In this document: in pieces, positions 26,353-34,142 of the stretch
How positions within the stretch are numbered: position 1 is the first letter of the stretch
Layout: every line of letters begins with the position of its first letter
NCBI GenBank assembly: GCA_937991965.1
Contig: CALKLP010000059.1
Location: 1 to 37,950, forward strand
Direction: 5' to 3'
Length of the DNA: 37,950 bases
Origin: an uncultured Verrucomicrobiales bacterium
Lineage (GTDB): Bacteria > Verrucomicrobiota > Verrucomicrobiia > Verrucomicrobiales > Akkermansiaceae
Program-made: the position numbers and the translations under genes
The notes under the pieces: generated by a model
Databases searched by the model: none
What the model saw: only the letters and a program-made list of their open reading frames with translations
What the model was told of the DNA's origin: nothing

Positions 26353-26375
26353 GCGGGCGGGACGCCCGCGCTCCC
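26353..26375 (-). repeat. GC-rich hairpin repeat, copy C (inverted partner of B)
   Basis: This is the reverse complement of copy B over 23 bp, ending 23 bp from the rsfS stop. B and C together could fold into one long stem spanning about 140 bp between two convergent genes, like a REP doublet (REPIN). Confidence 0.88.
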
Positions 26376-26397
26376 TTATGCATTCGGAAAACGTATC

Positions 26398-26757
26398 TTA
26401 TGCGCCTTCTAGCTCAAGCTCGAGTAACTTTCCGTCACCCCAGAGTGCTTCTAGGTTGTAGAGATCACGCATCTCTTCATGCATAACGTGCACCATAACA
26501 TCGATGTAATCCAGAATCACCCATCGAGAGTCCGCTTTTCCCTCCGAGTAATGCGGGCTTTCTTTACGTTTATCTGCGATCTCGATCTCGATATCACGCA
26601 TAATCGCCTTAAGGTGAGGCATGGAGGTTCCAGAACAAATTACTAGAAAATCTGTGAGGCTAGAAATCCCTCTCAGATCCAGCACCTTAATGTCTTCTGC
26701 CTGAATGTTATATGCAGCTTGGGCACAAGCTTTTGCTAAATCTATAGATGGGGTCAT
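26398..26757 (-). CDS. rsfS: Ribosomal silencing factor RsfS
   Basis: RsfS binds ribosomal protein uL14 and blocks subunit joining when nutrients are low. The 119-residue product is typical in length. It contains DIKVLDLRGISSLTDFLVIC, then GTSMPHLKAIMRDIE and the hallmark SRWVILDYIDVMVHVMHEE followed by YNLEALWGDG. A promoter lies on its own strand, TTGAGA (26800-26795), 17 nt, TAACAA (26777-26772), giving a leader of about 8 nt without a Shine-Dalgarno. It is therefore probably transcribed separately from the rlmB-like gene upstream. Confidence 0.94.
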   Translation of the reverse strand: MTPSIDLAKACAQAAYNIQAEDIKVLDLRGISSLTDFLVICSGTSMPHLKAIMRDIEIEIADKRKESPHYSEGKADSRWVILDYIDVMVHVMHEEMRDLYNLEALWGDGKLLELELEGA

Positions 26758-26771
26758 AATTGCGGAACGTG

Positions 26772-26800
26772 TTGTTACAGCACCTAAGCCGAAGTCTCAA
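26772..26800 (-). promoter_or_regulatory. Promoter of rsfS
   Basis: TTGAGA (26800-26795) and TAACAA (26777-26772) are 17 nt apart. The predicted +1 is near 26765, about 8 nt before the ATG at 26757. Confidence 0.6.
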
Positions 26801-26821
26801 TAAAAATCTTGGCTTATCCTG

Positions 26822-27403
26822 TTACTGGCGTTGTCGCACCGCCTCATAGAGACAAATGCCTGTGGCCACGCTCGCGTTTAGACATGGCACCTCGCCCTTC
26901 ATCGGGAGGTTTACTAGGTGATCGCACGCTTCCTCGGTGAGTCTACGCATTCCTTTTTCTTCCGATCCAGTGACCAAGGCTAGGCCTCCTGTTAAATCCA
27001 GTTGGTAGAGAGTTTGTGTCGCCTTGTCCGAGGTTCCTACGAGCCATATTCCATTTTCCTTCAGCATATTCATCGCTCGGCTTAAGTTGGTAACGGTGAT
27101 GTAAGGGACGCTGTCAGCCGCTCCCACAGAAATTCGGCGCACCGTATCAGTAATTCCAACAGCCTTATCACGTGGAGCGATGACGGCATCGACTCCTGCC
27201 CCATCAGCGGTTCGCAAAATTGCGCCTAGGTTATGCGGATCATTCAAGCAATCTAAAATAAGATAAAGCCCTTGAGGCTTCTCCGCGATAATCCGCTCCA
27301 AGTCATTTTCATCGAGTCTAGGACGCCTTTCTCCTCTGGGTTGAACGGCATGTTTATTATCGCGACCTTCCTGATAACCTTTTACTTTTTTTGGACGAGG
27401 CAT
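26822..27403 (-). CDS. TrmH/SpoU-family RNA 2'-O-methyltransferase, RlmB-like, short
   Basis: The SPOUT methyltransferase domain is complete: [20 protein letters not shown] (motif 1), [15 protein letters not shown] (motif 2) and [20 protein letters not shown] (motif 3, SAM knot). RlmB, which methylates 23S rRNA G2251, is about 240 residues with an N-terminal L30e-like domain. Here that domain is missing and replaced by a basic segment of about 40 residues ([17 protein letters not shown]). I prefer the ATG at 27403 (193 residues) over a GTG at 27418, because TTGACC lies exactly 35 nt before the ATG and the GTG would fall inside the spacer. rRNA or tRNA could be the substrate. Confidence 0.87.
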   Translation of the reverse strand: MPRPKKVKGYQEGRDNKHAVQPRGERRPRLDENDLERIIAEKPQGLYLILDCLNDPHNLGAILRTADGAGVDAVIAPRDKAVGITDTVRRISVGAADSVPYITVTNLSRAMNMLKENGIWLVGTSDKATQTLYQLDLTGGLALVTGSEEKGMRRLTEEACDHLVNLPMKGEVPCLNASVATGICLYEAVRQRQ

Positions 27404-27537
27404 GAACGGATTGGACACTCAGCACTAAATAAGGTCAAGCTTAGTTAGTGAAATGCATTTATTACGATTATCCAGTAATTAAAATTCAGATAGAAAAAAA
27501 ACTTTATTTCCGCCACTTGTTTGCTAACATCGCATGT

Positions 27538-27759
27538 ATGCCGAAAATTGTCTTAAACACACGAGCTCAATTTGATAAGCAATACACTTGGGAGTCAATT
27601 CAGCATAAATATTTCGCACAATCACTAGATGCATTAGAACCACAAACAGAGATTCACATCACGGTGAGTGCACTGCGAGCGATGGTTATAGAAGCTTACG
27701 AACATGGGCAAATCGGAGCTCGTTCTGCCTCAAAACCATCACCGGGTAAATTAAAGTGA
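27538..27759 (+). CDS. Unknown 73-residue protein
   Basis: I do not recognise this protein. The chosen ATG at 27538 gives a 73-residue, soluble-looking product beginning MPKIVLNTRAQFDKQYTW. It has one probable amphipathic helix (ISALRAMVIEAYEHGQ-like region, residues 44-58) and a basic tail (KPSPGKLK). The annotation supports translation mainly through its promoter: TAACAT (27525-27530) ends 7 nt before the ATG. The -35, TTTATT near 27503, is poor. There is no Shine-Dalgarno. It is divergent from the rlmB-like gene and sits upstream of a strong terminator and the efflux operon. A longer frame from 27448 would overlap the promoter and is not favoured. Confidence 0.55.
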   Translation: MPKIVLNTRAQFDKQYTWESIQHKYFAQSLDALEPQTEIHITVSALRAMVIEAYEHGQIGARSASKPSPGKLK

Positions 27760-27900
27760 ATTGTGTTAGTCACTTGTCTCTTTAGGGCGTGTTGACAATT
27801 ACACCTTTGGAAATGATTTGTGGCTCTTCTCAGGATTTTTACCTATTTAGGCATCAATACTTCCTAAGCCTTTTTACGCTAAAAAGAGACCATGTGCTTG

Positions 27901-27929
27901 TTGGGTTTTCAAAAAACCCAATTTTTTTT
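27901..27929 (+). terminator. Strong intrinsic terminator
   Basis: TTGGGTTTT (27901-27909), loop CAA, AAAACCCAA (27913-27921) and eight Ts (27922-27929) form a classic Rho-independent terminator on the plus strand. It lies 140 bp beyond the 73-residue gene and upstream of the efflux operon. Confidence 0.88.
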
Positions 27930-27946
27930 GCTAAATGTTTATATGG

Positions 27947-27968
27947 TTCGACGTAATTAACGTCTGAA
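27947..27968. promoter_or_regulatory. Inverted repeat upstream of the efflux operon
   Basis: GACGT-aatta-ACGTC (27950-27964) is flanked by TTC and, one base offset, GAA. It lies about 50 bp before the predicted -10 (TACAAT, 28016-28021). The position suits a regulator-binding site, and no regulator gene is adjacent. Confidence 0.4.
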
Positions 27969-28015
27969 TCCATTAGTGTCTCGAATTCTTGGCATGCTTA
28001 ATATGTATTCGGAGC

Positions 28016-28021
28016 TACAAT
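28016..28021 (+). promoter_or_regulatory. -10 element of the efflux operon
   Basis: TACAAT ends 7 nt before the ATG at 28029, so +1 would be at 28028 and the message almost leaderless. No good -35 lies 17 nt upstream, suggesting an activator. The inverted repeat at 27947-27968 is a candidate site. Confidence 0.45.
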
Positions 28022-28028
28022 ATAAAAA

Positions 28029-29639
28029 ATGATTTCCTCACATTGCATAACGAAGACTCTATGCCTAACCCTATTTTGTATAGGTTTCACAGGGTGTTCG
28101 GCCAGATACCACCAGAATCAAGTTGATAACGAGGTTTACAGCCTTCTCAGCGAAGCGCAAAAAAAGGTTTTTAAACGAGAGCAGGAGTTTACGCTTGGGG
28201 CTACCTCGAGCCAAGAAACGCTGGGCGATATTACTAATCACTCGATTCAAAAACGCACAAATCAAAAGGGTGCGCTCCAACTCTCACTGAGTGAAACTCT
28301 AGATTATGCGATTAAGCACAGCAGAAACTATCAGACGAGAAAAGAACGTCTGTATCTGTCTGCACTAAGTCTTAACGACGCGAAGCAAACATACTCAGTG
28401 ACCCCTAGAAGCTCTTTCGATGGTGACTTTACTCGTCAAAGCGATGGTGACGAACTCCTGAATGTTGGCGGACAAAACTCTCTCTCAAAACTGCTCAAAA
28501 GTGGGGGCAGTATCAGCCTTTCGCTTGCCAATGACTTACTTAGTTATTTCACTGGAGGAAGTTCACACTCCATTACTTCAACCGTCGGTCTAAATATTAT
28601 GCAACCTCTTTTGCGTGGTCGGGGTGCGGACATTGCGGCTGAGCGTCTTACTCAGGCTTCCCGAAACGTTATCTATGAAGTGCGCAATTACGCGTTTTTT
28701 CAACAAACCTTTTCACGTGAAATCGTCATCGACTACATCAGCCTTATTCAACAAGAGGAGCGTGTAAACAATCAGCTAACCAACTATGAGTCAAGAAAGG
28801 CGAACTACGAATACCTCCAAGCACGCTCTATAGATAGAGCCTCCAGCTCTGAGGTGGCGCAGGCAAAACAAGCTATGTTAGAAGCGGAAACAGCCTATAT
28901 TCAAGCTCAGGTAGGGTATGAAAATGCGATAGATTCTTTTAAAATTCAGATCGGAATGCCTGCAGGAACCGAACTCGCTCTCGATCGCACAGAACTGGAT
29001 AAGTTGGCCAAAGCGGGACTGCGTTCCTTTAAGTATAGTGAACAAGACGCGTATAAACTCGCGCTCCAGCACCGTGCTAATATCTTAAATGCCATTGATG
29101 AATTTGAAGATAGTCGGCGTAATGTCTTAGTGACTGCTGACAGTTTACGAACAACCTTAGACTTCGTGGCGAGAGCCTCGCTGGCTAATAGTGGAGATCG
29201 CTGGGAGCGCCTCAACACAGATGATATTTCGTCCAGTGTTGGATTAGAATTAGACCTGCCAGTGAACAAGCGCCGTGAACGAAATAACTACCGCCGTAGT
29301 CTCATCAGCTTTGATGCTGAAGCGCGAAGCCTTAGCCAATCTCACGATGAGCTCCGAAACCTGATCAAGCGCCGTTTTCGGGAATTAGAGCAATATCGTA
29401 ATAATTATAAAATTGAAGTGGGGGCGGTAAAACTGGCTGAGCGACGCGTGGAAGAGAACCAGCTCCGATTTAAGATGGGGAAATTGATTTTTCGTCGCTT
29501 GAGTGAGTCACAGGATGACCTGATTCGGGCACAAAATGCCGCTACCGACGCGCTGGTGAATTACCAAGAAAGCCGTCTCCGACTTTACGAGGAAATCGGC
29601 CTCCTCAATATCGAACAACCCAGCTTTTGGCTCAAATAA
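28029..29639 (+). CDS. TolC-family outer-membrane efflux lipoprotein
   Basis: This 536-residue protein has a lipoprotein signal peptide with the lipobox FTGC at about residues 20-23, as in OprM-type channels. The body has two TolC repeats rich in coiled coil, for example TLDYAIKHSRNYQTRKERLYL, SSEVAQAKQAMLEAETAYIQ and RRVEENQLRFKMGKLIFRRL. The conserved GLELDLPV-type segment lies before the second repeat. It would form the outer-membrane exit duct for the adaptor and MacB-type pump encoded directly downstream. The next gene follows by 13 bp with no visible Shine-Dalgarno. The gene looks more A+T-rich than the valS region. Confidence 0.9.
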   Translation: MISSHCITKTLCLTLFCIGFTGCSARYHQNQVDNEVYSLLSEAQKKVFKREQEFTLGATSSQETLGDITNHSIQKRTNQKGALQLSLSETLDYAIKHSRNYQTRKERLYLSALSLNDAKQTYSVTPRSSFDGDFTRQSDGDELLNVGGQNSLSKLLKSGGSISLSLANDLLSYFTGGSSHSITSTVGLNIMQPLLRGRGADIAAERLTQASRNVIYEVRNYAFFQQTFSREIVIDYISLIQQEERVNNQLTNYESRKANYEYLQARSIDRASSSEVAQAKQAMLEAETAYIQAQVGYENAIDSFKIQIGMPAGTELALDRTELDKLAKAGLRSFKYSEQDAYKLALQHRANILNAIDEFEDSRRNVLVTADSLRTTLDFVARASLANSGDRWERLNTDDISSSVGLELDLPVNKRRERNNYRRSLISFDAEARSLSQSHDELRNLIKRRFRELEQYRNNYKIEVGAVKLAERRVEENQLRFKMGKLIFRRLSESQDDLIRAQNAATDALVNYQESRLRLYEEIGLLNIEQPSFWLK

Positions 29640-29652
29640 TTCTCTCAAAATC

Positions 29653-31104
29653 ATGAAAAAAAAGCTCCTTTTTATCACAATAATTCTAGTCTCACTTGTT
29701 GCTTGGTTTGCGCTAAGCCGCCGCAGCACAGATTCTGCTGAGATAAAGCCTGAATTCTACACGACTAAACGCGACGACCTAATGATTACGGTCAAAGAAA
29801 GTGGTTTCCTTAATGCGATGGAGGAAATTACGATTAAAAATAAAATCACCATCAAAGGGAATACGACGATTCTGAATGTTATTCCTGATGGCAGCTATGT
29901 CAAAGCTGGTGATTTTCTGGTCGAACTTGATTCTACCCCATTGGAGGATCAAAAGACTGCGATTGAAGATAAAATATTAGGGCAAGAACTCACCTTAAAT
30001 GAAGCGGAAAACAATCTCGCTATTACCCAAAGCGAGGTGGAAAGCAAAATTGAAGATGCCAAGAACGCCATATACTTCGCGGAGTTAGATCTGAAAAAAT
30101 TTCAGTCCCTCGATCGACAAAGGCAAATCGATAAACTGCAATCTGATATAGATGAGGCGAAAGATCAGATGAACCTCTCAAAGCAAACGTATGAGGCCAG
30201 TGAAACGCTTGTTAAAAAAGGATTCGAAACCACGGGGAAACTTGACCAAGATCGACTCAATCTCAACTCTAAAACCAAAAGGCTAGAAGCGCTCAACGCT
30301 CAGCTAGATATCCTCCTGATTTACGATTTAGTTAAGGAAGAGAAGCGCTTTTCCAATACCTTATCCGAAGCACAGAGCAAACATTCCCGGATGATCAAGG
30401 AAGGAGAAAATAGAATCCAAAAAGCAGAAGCGCAGGTTAAAAGTAATCAAGCAAAACTCGATCTCGCAAAAGAAGAATTAGAGAGCTTGGTCGAGCAAAT
30501 TGCTCTCACCACTATCACATCAGAAGTTGAAGGCTATGTCCTTTACCCACGTGGAAATCGCAATTCACGCAATAACAGGCCAATTGAACCTGGGGCAACG
30601 GTAACGCGAGACCAAACCCTAATGAGAATCCCTATTATGAACGACATGAAGGTAGACATCGAAGTCGCCGAGCATTTCATCAGTGACTTAAAACTGGGGC
30701 AAAAAACGATTATTACGATAGACTCACTTAAGGACCAAACCTTTGCGGGCACAGTGAGTGCGATCGCACTCCTCCCCAAACAGGAGAACAGCTGGCTCGG
30801 AGCAAGCGTGCAGAAGTATGAAGTCGTTATTGATGTTGATGATGCGGCACTTCCCAGCACCATTAAGCCTCAGATTTCTGCCTCTGCGGAGATTATTCTT
30901 GATGAGCTCAAAAATGTTCTCTCTGTTCCCATACAAGCAGTGCATACAGTCCAAGGCAAGCAGGTCATCTATGTTCGCAAAGGTGGTAGTGCCGAGTATA
31001 CCGAGCGAAAGATTACGATAGGGAAAATGGAGACTAATTTCATCCAAGTTCTTGATGGTTTGGTCGAGGGAGAGGAGGTCCTGATTTCTGAACCTCAAAT
31101 TTGA
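29653..31104 (+). CDS. HlyD/MacA-type periplasmic adaptor
   Basis: The 483-residue protein has an N-terminal membrane anchor (KKLLFITIILVSLVAWFAL). The half-lipoyl segment ITIKGNTTILNVIPDGSYVKAGDFLVELD is followed by a very long alpha-hairpin coiled coil (about 100-285), then the second lipoyl half and a beta-barrel (TVTRDQTLMRIP). The C-terminal membrane-proximal domain contains NVLSVPIQAVHT and GLVEGEEVLIS. This is the architecture of MacA-like adaptors linking a MacB pump to TolC. The hairpin is longer than in E. coli MacA, which is compatible with reaching a TolC-type partner. It starts 13 bp after the TolC gene and is followed by the ATPase after 9 bp. Confidence 0.9.
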   Translation: MKKKLLFITIILVSLVAWFALSRRSTDSAEIKPEFYTTKRDDLMITVKESGFLNAMEEITIKNKITIKGNTTILNVIPDGSYVKAGDFLVELDSTPLEDQKTAIEDKILGQELTLNEAENNLAITQSEVESKIEDAKNAIYFAELDLKKFQSLDRQRQIDKLQSDIDEAKDQMNLSKQTYEASETLVKKGFETTGKLDQDRLNLNSKTKRLEALNAQLDILLIYDLVKEEKRFSNTLSEAQSKHSRMIKEGENRIQKAEAQVKSNQAKLDLAKEELESLVEQIALTTITSEVEGYVLYPRGNRNSRNNRPIEPGATVTRDQTLMRIPIMNDMKVDIEVAEHFISDLKLGQKTIITIDSLKDQTFAGTVSAIALLPKQENSWLGASVQKYEVVIDVDDAALPSTIKPQISASAEIILDELKNVLSVPIQAVHTVQGKQVIYVRKGGSAEYTERKITIGKMETNFIQVLDGLVEGEEVLISEPQI

Positions 31105-31113
31105 CTTCACCGC

Positions 31114-31800
31114 ATGATAGAACTTCAACAACTTGAGAAAACCTACCAGATCGGCAGTCAAACCGTTCGGGCTTTGCGTGGGGTGGAGATGATCGTGGAA
31201 GCTAGGGAGTATGTAGCCATCATGGGGGCTTCTGGTTCAGGCAAATCTACTTTACTGAACATGCTCGGTTGTCTCGACCTGCCGACATCGGGAAATTACC
31301 TCATCGATAAGAAGGACACCTCCTCGCTCGATGATGATGAACTCTCCGAACTCCGAGGGAAAAAAATCGGCTTCGTCTTCCAATCATATAACCTACTCCC
31401 TCAGTTTAGCGTCCTCGAAAATATCAAGTTACCGCTTTTCTATCAAAATGGAGTAGACGCAGAAGCGAGTCATCAGCGAGCCATAAAACTCGCTCATCTT
31501 GTCGGCCTCGGGGAGCGGCTAGAGCATAAGCCCTTTGAGCTCTCCGGTGGACAACAACAACGAGTCGCGATCGCCCGCGCACTTATCAATGACCCTCTTA
31601 TTATTCTTGCAGATGAGCCTACTGGGAATCTCGATTCACACACTGAGCAGGAAATTCTCGACCTCTTTGAAACCCTGAACAAGCAAGGGAAAACCATTAT
31701 TGTTGTCACACACGAAGACATCGTCGGTGATCGAGCAAAGAGGGTCGTTACCATGAAAGACGGAAACATCCTCCGGGACACAAAGCACGAAACCTCATGA
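31114..31800 (+). CDS. MacB/LolD-type ABC transporter ATPase
   Basis: This 228-residue ATPase has Walker A GASGSGKST at 38-46, Q-loop FVFQSYNLLPQFSV, signature LSGGQQQRVAIARAL near 141, Walker B and D-loop ILADEPTGNLDS near 165, and the H-loop TIIVVTHE. Such ATPases power MacB, LolCDE or FtsE/X type machines that push substrates through the periplasm. Its stop overlaps the permease start by 4 bp (ATGA), so ATPase and permease are separate polypeptides here, unlike E. coli MacB where they are fused. Confidence 0.94.
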   Translation: MIELQQLEKTYQIGSQTVRALRGVEMIVEAREYVAIMGASGSGKSTLLNMLGCLDLPTSGNYLIDKKDTSSLDDDELSELRGKKIGFVFQSYNLLPQFSVLENIKLPLFYQNGVDAEASHQRAIKLAHLVGLGERLEHKPFELSGGQQQRVAIARALINDPLIILADEPTGNLDSHTEQEILDLFETLNKQGKTIIVVTHEDIVGDRAKRVVTMKDGNILRDTKHETS

Positions 31801-33035
31801 ATAAGATCTTTTCCATTCTTAACTTCGCCCTGCAGAGCTTGGCATTACATAAGTTACGCTCTAGCCTAACCGTGTTAGGCATCGTTTTCGGGGTCGCTTC
31901 CGTTATCACCATGCTAGCGGTTGGGGAGGGAGCTTCCAAAGCCGCTCAAGACAGTATTCGTAAACTAGGAAGTACGAACATCATCGTGACTAGCATCAAC
32001 AAGCAAGAAGAGGATGAACAAGAACAACGAGTTCGTAGCTATGGCGTTACCTACGAGGATATTAGTCGGATCAAAACCGCGGTTTCTAATTATACCAACA
32101 TAAGCCGGCAACGAATCTACGAGGGAGAAATCCAATACTACTCCAATGAAACTGAGACTACTGTAATTGCCTGCGATAGCGACATTTTTAAGGTCAATAG
32201 CATTTCTCTGAAAAAAGGCCGTAAGCTCTGCGACCTCGATCTCAGAAACAAAAATAATGTTTGCGTTATCGATGGCTCACTCTCCAATGAATTGTTTCCT
32301 TATCAAGATCCGCTCAAACAAAAAATCAGCTTTCGAGGATCCTACTATCAAGTCGTCGGCGTTACAAAAACGGCAGATATGAGCCAAAACTTTTCTGATT
32401 TCACTGTGTATATCCCCTTCACTACTGCGCTCTCTAATCATGGAGAAATTATCTTTAATCAAGTTAATGGGGCCTACAGTTTTGAGAAGGTGGATGCGCA
32501 TAAACTCATCATTAAACTCCCGGATACAGCAGCCGTTTACTCCGCTTACCAGAAGGTTCAGCGTATTATGAAGCACGGCCACCCCGTGCAAGACTACGAG
32601 ATCCAGGTGCCCATCAAACTGCTGGAACAAGCCGCCGAGACGAAACGAATGTTTAGCATTCTGCTGGGATCTATCGCAGGGATCTCTCTTCTAGTAGGCG
32701 GCATCGGCATCATGAATATCATGCTCGCGACTGTCTCAGAGCGCACAAAGGAAATTGGTCTCCGCCGCGCCCTCGGTGCCAAGCGAAAGGACATCATCAT
32801 TCAATTCATTTCTGAGGCTATTGTCCTTTCCCTCATCGGCGGGCTCGTAGGTGTTTTCTTAGGCATTCTGGTCCCCATTTTGATCACCACGTTCACTGGA
32901 ATTGAAACCCAACTTTCCATGTTCTCCATCGCTCTCGCCTTCTTAATCTCAGGGCTTACGGGAGTCATCTTTGGAAGTTACCCTGCGATCAAAAGTGCAT
33001 CCCTTAGCCCCATTGAGGCTCTTAGAGATGTGTGA
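31797..33035 (+). CDS. MacB-type ABC transporter permease
   Basis: The 412-residue protein has the MacB permease layout. The first helix includes LRSSLTVLGIVFGVASVITMLAVGEGA. A periplasmic domain (about 50-270) follows with RLSN-like NVCVIDGSLSNELFP and VVGVTKTADM. The FtsX domain has SIAGISLLVGGIGIMNIMLATVSERTKEIGLRRALGAKRKDI and two more helices. Together with the ATPase, adaptor and TolC-like protein it makes a complete tripartite mechanotransmission-type exporter. Substrates of such systems include macrolides, peptides, siderophores and lipoproteins, and nothing here identifies which. It ends 39 bp from the convergent trpS stop. Confidence 0.94.
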   Translation: MNKIFSILNFALQSLALHKLRSSLTVLGIVFGVASVITMLAVGEGASKAAQDSIRKLGSTNIIVTSINKQEEDEQEQRVRSYGVTYEDISRIKTAVSNYTNISRQRIYEGEIQYYSNETETTVIACDSDIFKVNSISLKKGRKLCDLDLRNKNNVCVIDGSLSNELFPYQDPLKQKISFRGSYYQVVGVTKTADMSQNFSDFTVYIPFTTALSNHGEIIFNQVNGAYSFEKVDAHKLIIKLPDTAAVYSAYQKVQRIMKHGHPVQDYEIQVPIKLLEQAAETKRMFSILLGSIAGISLLVGGIGIMNIMLATVSERTKEIGLRRALGAKRKDIIIQFISEAIVLSLIGGLVGVFLGILVPILITTFTGIETQLSMFSIALAFLISGLTGVIFGSYPAIKSASLSPIEALRDV

Positions 33036-33074
33036 CTTTAGCTTTACACAATAGAGCATTAAGTAGTGGCGTTC

Positions 33075-34040
33075 CTATGCAAGCCCTACTGCTTTTCTTA
33101 CACGAGAGAGCGTTTTGCTCGCCTCTTCACGTGCTCTAGTAGCGCCAGACTGCAAGATTTCATCGATCAGGCCCTGGTCCTTTTCTAATTCCTCACGCTT
33201 CTGACGCATGGGAGCGAAGTGATCCCAGTAGGCCTCGTAGAGAGTCTGCTTAAAGTGGCCGTAACCCAGCCCTCCAGCCTCGAACTCCTGAACCATCTTC
33301 GCCACTTCTGGCTCCGTTACGAAGAGTTTATACAGAGCGAGGATGTTCGAGCTCTCCGTCGGCTTAGGCTCTTCTACGGGCGTCGTATCGGTCACGATTT
33401 TCATCACGGTCTTTCGGGTCGCCTTCGCGGCCCCGAAGATTGGGAGCGTGTTATTGTAGCTCTTGCTCATCTTTGCCCCATCAATGCCGGGAACCTTCGC
33501 GATTTCCTCCCGAATGCGTGGTTCAGGCAGGGTGAGCGTATCCGCGCCATAGAGATCATTGATTTTCCCAACGATATCACGGGTAACCTCCAAATGCTGT
33601 TTCTGATCCTCTCCTACCGGGACGAGGTTCGCATCATAAAGCAAAATATCCGCAGCCATCAGAACGGGATACGCAAAGAGCCCATGGTTTGCAGAAACCC
33701 CTTTTGCGACCTTGTCTTTATAAGAATGACAGCGCTCTAGCAGCCCCATCGGACATACGGTGGAGAGCACCCATGCTAGTTCATGCACCTCAGGAACCGC
33801 AGATTGGCGAAAGAAGACCGCCTTCTCTGGATCTAGCCCACAAGCCAAGAAATCAAGTGCAAGCTCGCGAATATTATCTGAGAGCGCCTTGGGATCTTGC
33901 GTGCTCGTCATGGCATGGTAATCCGCGATGAAATAAAAGGCCTCCCCCTCATCCTGTAACTGAATCGCAGGTTGAATAGCCCCAAAGTAATTCCCAATGT
34001 GAAGTTTCCCACTCGGTTGAAGTCCCGTTAAAATGCGCAT
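33075..34040 (-). CDS. trpS: Tryptophanyl-tRNA synthetase
   Basis: TrpS charges tRNA-Trp. This class I synthetase is 321 residues with GLQPSGKLHIGNYFG (HIGH-type HIGN at 14-17), YPVLMAADILLYDANLVPVGEDQKQHLE and KMSKS at 190-194. The C-terminal helix ends in RVRKAVGLA. Upstream on its strand TTGACC lies exactly 35 nt before the ATG, followed after 17 nt by a weak CACAAC, so the mRNA may be leaderless. It is divergent from the SelL-related gene. Confidence 0.96.
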   Translation of the reverse strand: MRILTGLQPSGKLHIGNYFGAIQPAIQLQDEGEAFYFIADYHAMTSTQDPKALSDNIRELALDFLACGLDPEKAVFFRQSAVPEVHELAWVLSTVCPMGLLERCHSYKDKVAKGVSANHGLFAYPVLMAADILLYDANLVPVGEDQKQHLEVTRDIVGKINDLYGADTLTLPEPRIREEIAKVPGIDGAKMSKSYNNTLPIFGAAKATRKTVMKIVTDTTPVEEPKPTESSNILALYKLFVTEPEVAKMVQEFEAGGLGYGHFKQTLYEAYWDHFAPMRQKREELEKDQGLIDEILQSGATRAREEASKTLSRVRKAVGLA

Positions 34041-34046
34041 GCCCTA

Positions 34047-34075
34047 GTTGTGACGGAGCAAAAAGCCGCGGTCAA
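34047..34075 (-). promoter_or_regulatory. Candidate promoter of trpS
   Basis: TTGACC (34075-34070), 17 nt, CACAAC (34052-34047), then 6 nt to the ATG at 34040. The -35 is strong and the -10 weak. The geometry equals that of the parDE-like and phoU promoters. Confidence 0.45.
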
Positions 34076-34142
34076 CGTCTCAAAACAGATTTTTCAGGAA
34101 AACCAGTTGCGCATCCTCCAAGTGCTCTTACCTTCCGAGGCG

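Larger units (their letters stand above)
27760..28028 (+). other. Structured intergenic region, possible small RNA
   Basis: This 269-bp gap has no credible gene. It holds TTGACA (27792-27797) with a weak GATTTG 17 nt later. Three stem-loops follow: TTAGG/CCTAA (27847-27867), CTTTTTA-cgc-TAAAAAG (27870-27886) and the terminator at 27901-27929. A transcript of about 100 nt from near 27827 to 27929 is possible. The rest holds the operator-like repeat and promoter of the efflux operon. Confidence 0.4.

Noticed and set aside
26223..26486. 87-residue open frame over the repeat pair
   Set aside because: It is translation of the GC-rich repeats and of rsfS antisense, with no protein-like conservation features.
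15260..27519. CACTTG shared upstream of the ABC-F, valS and 73-residue genes as a regulatory box
   Set aside because: The matches are short, lie at different distances from the starts, and in the ABC-F and valS cases overlap better-explained TTG -35 elements.
27945..27968. tRNA-like GGTTCGA near the efflux operon
   Set aside because: No acceptor stem, anticodon arm or CCA context could be assembled. The sequence is part of the inverted repeat.
33036..33074. Bidirectional terminator between the MacB-type permease gene and trpS
   Set aside because: Only an imperfect AGTAG/CTACT stem without a T-run is visible, and part of it lies within the trpS coding end.
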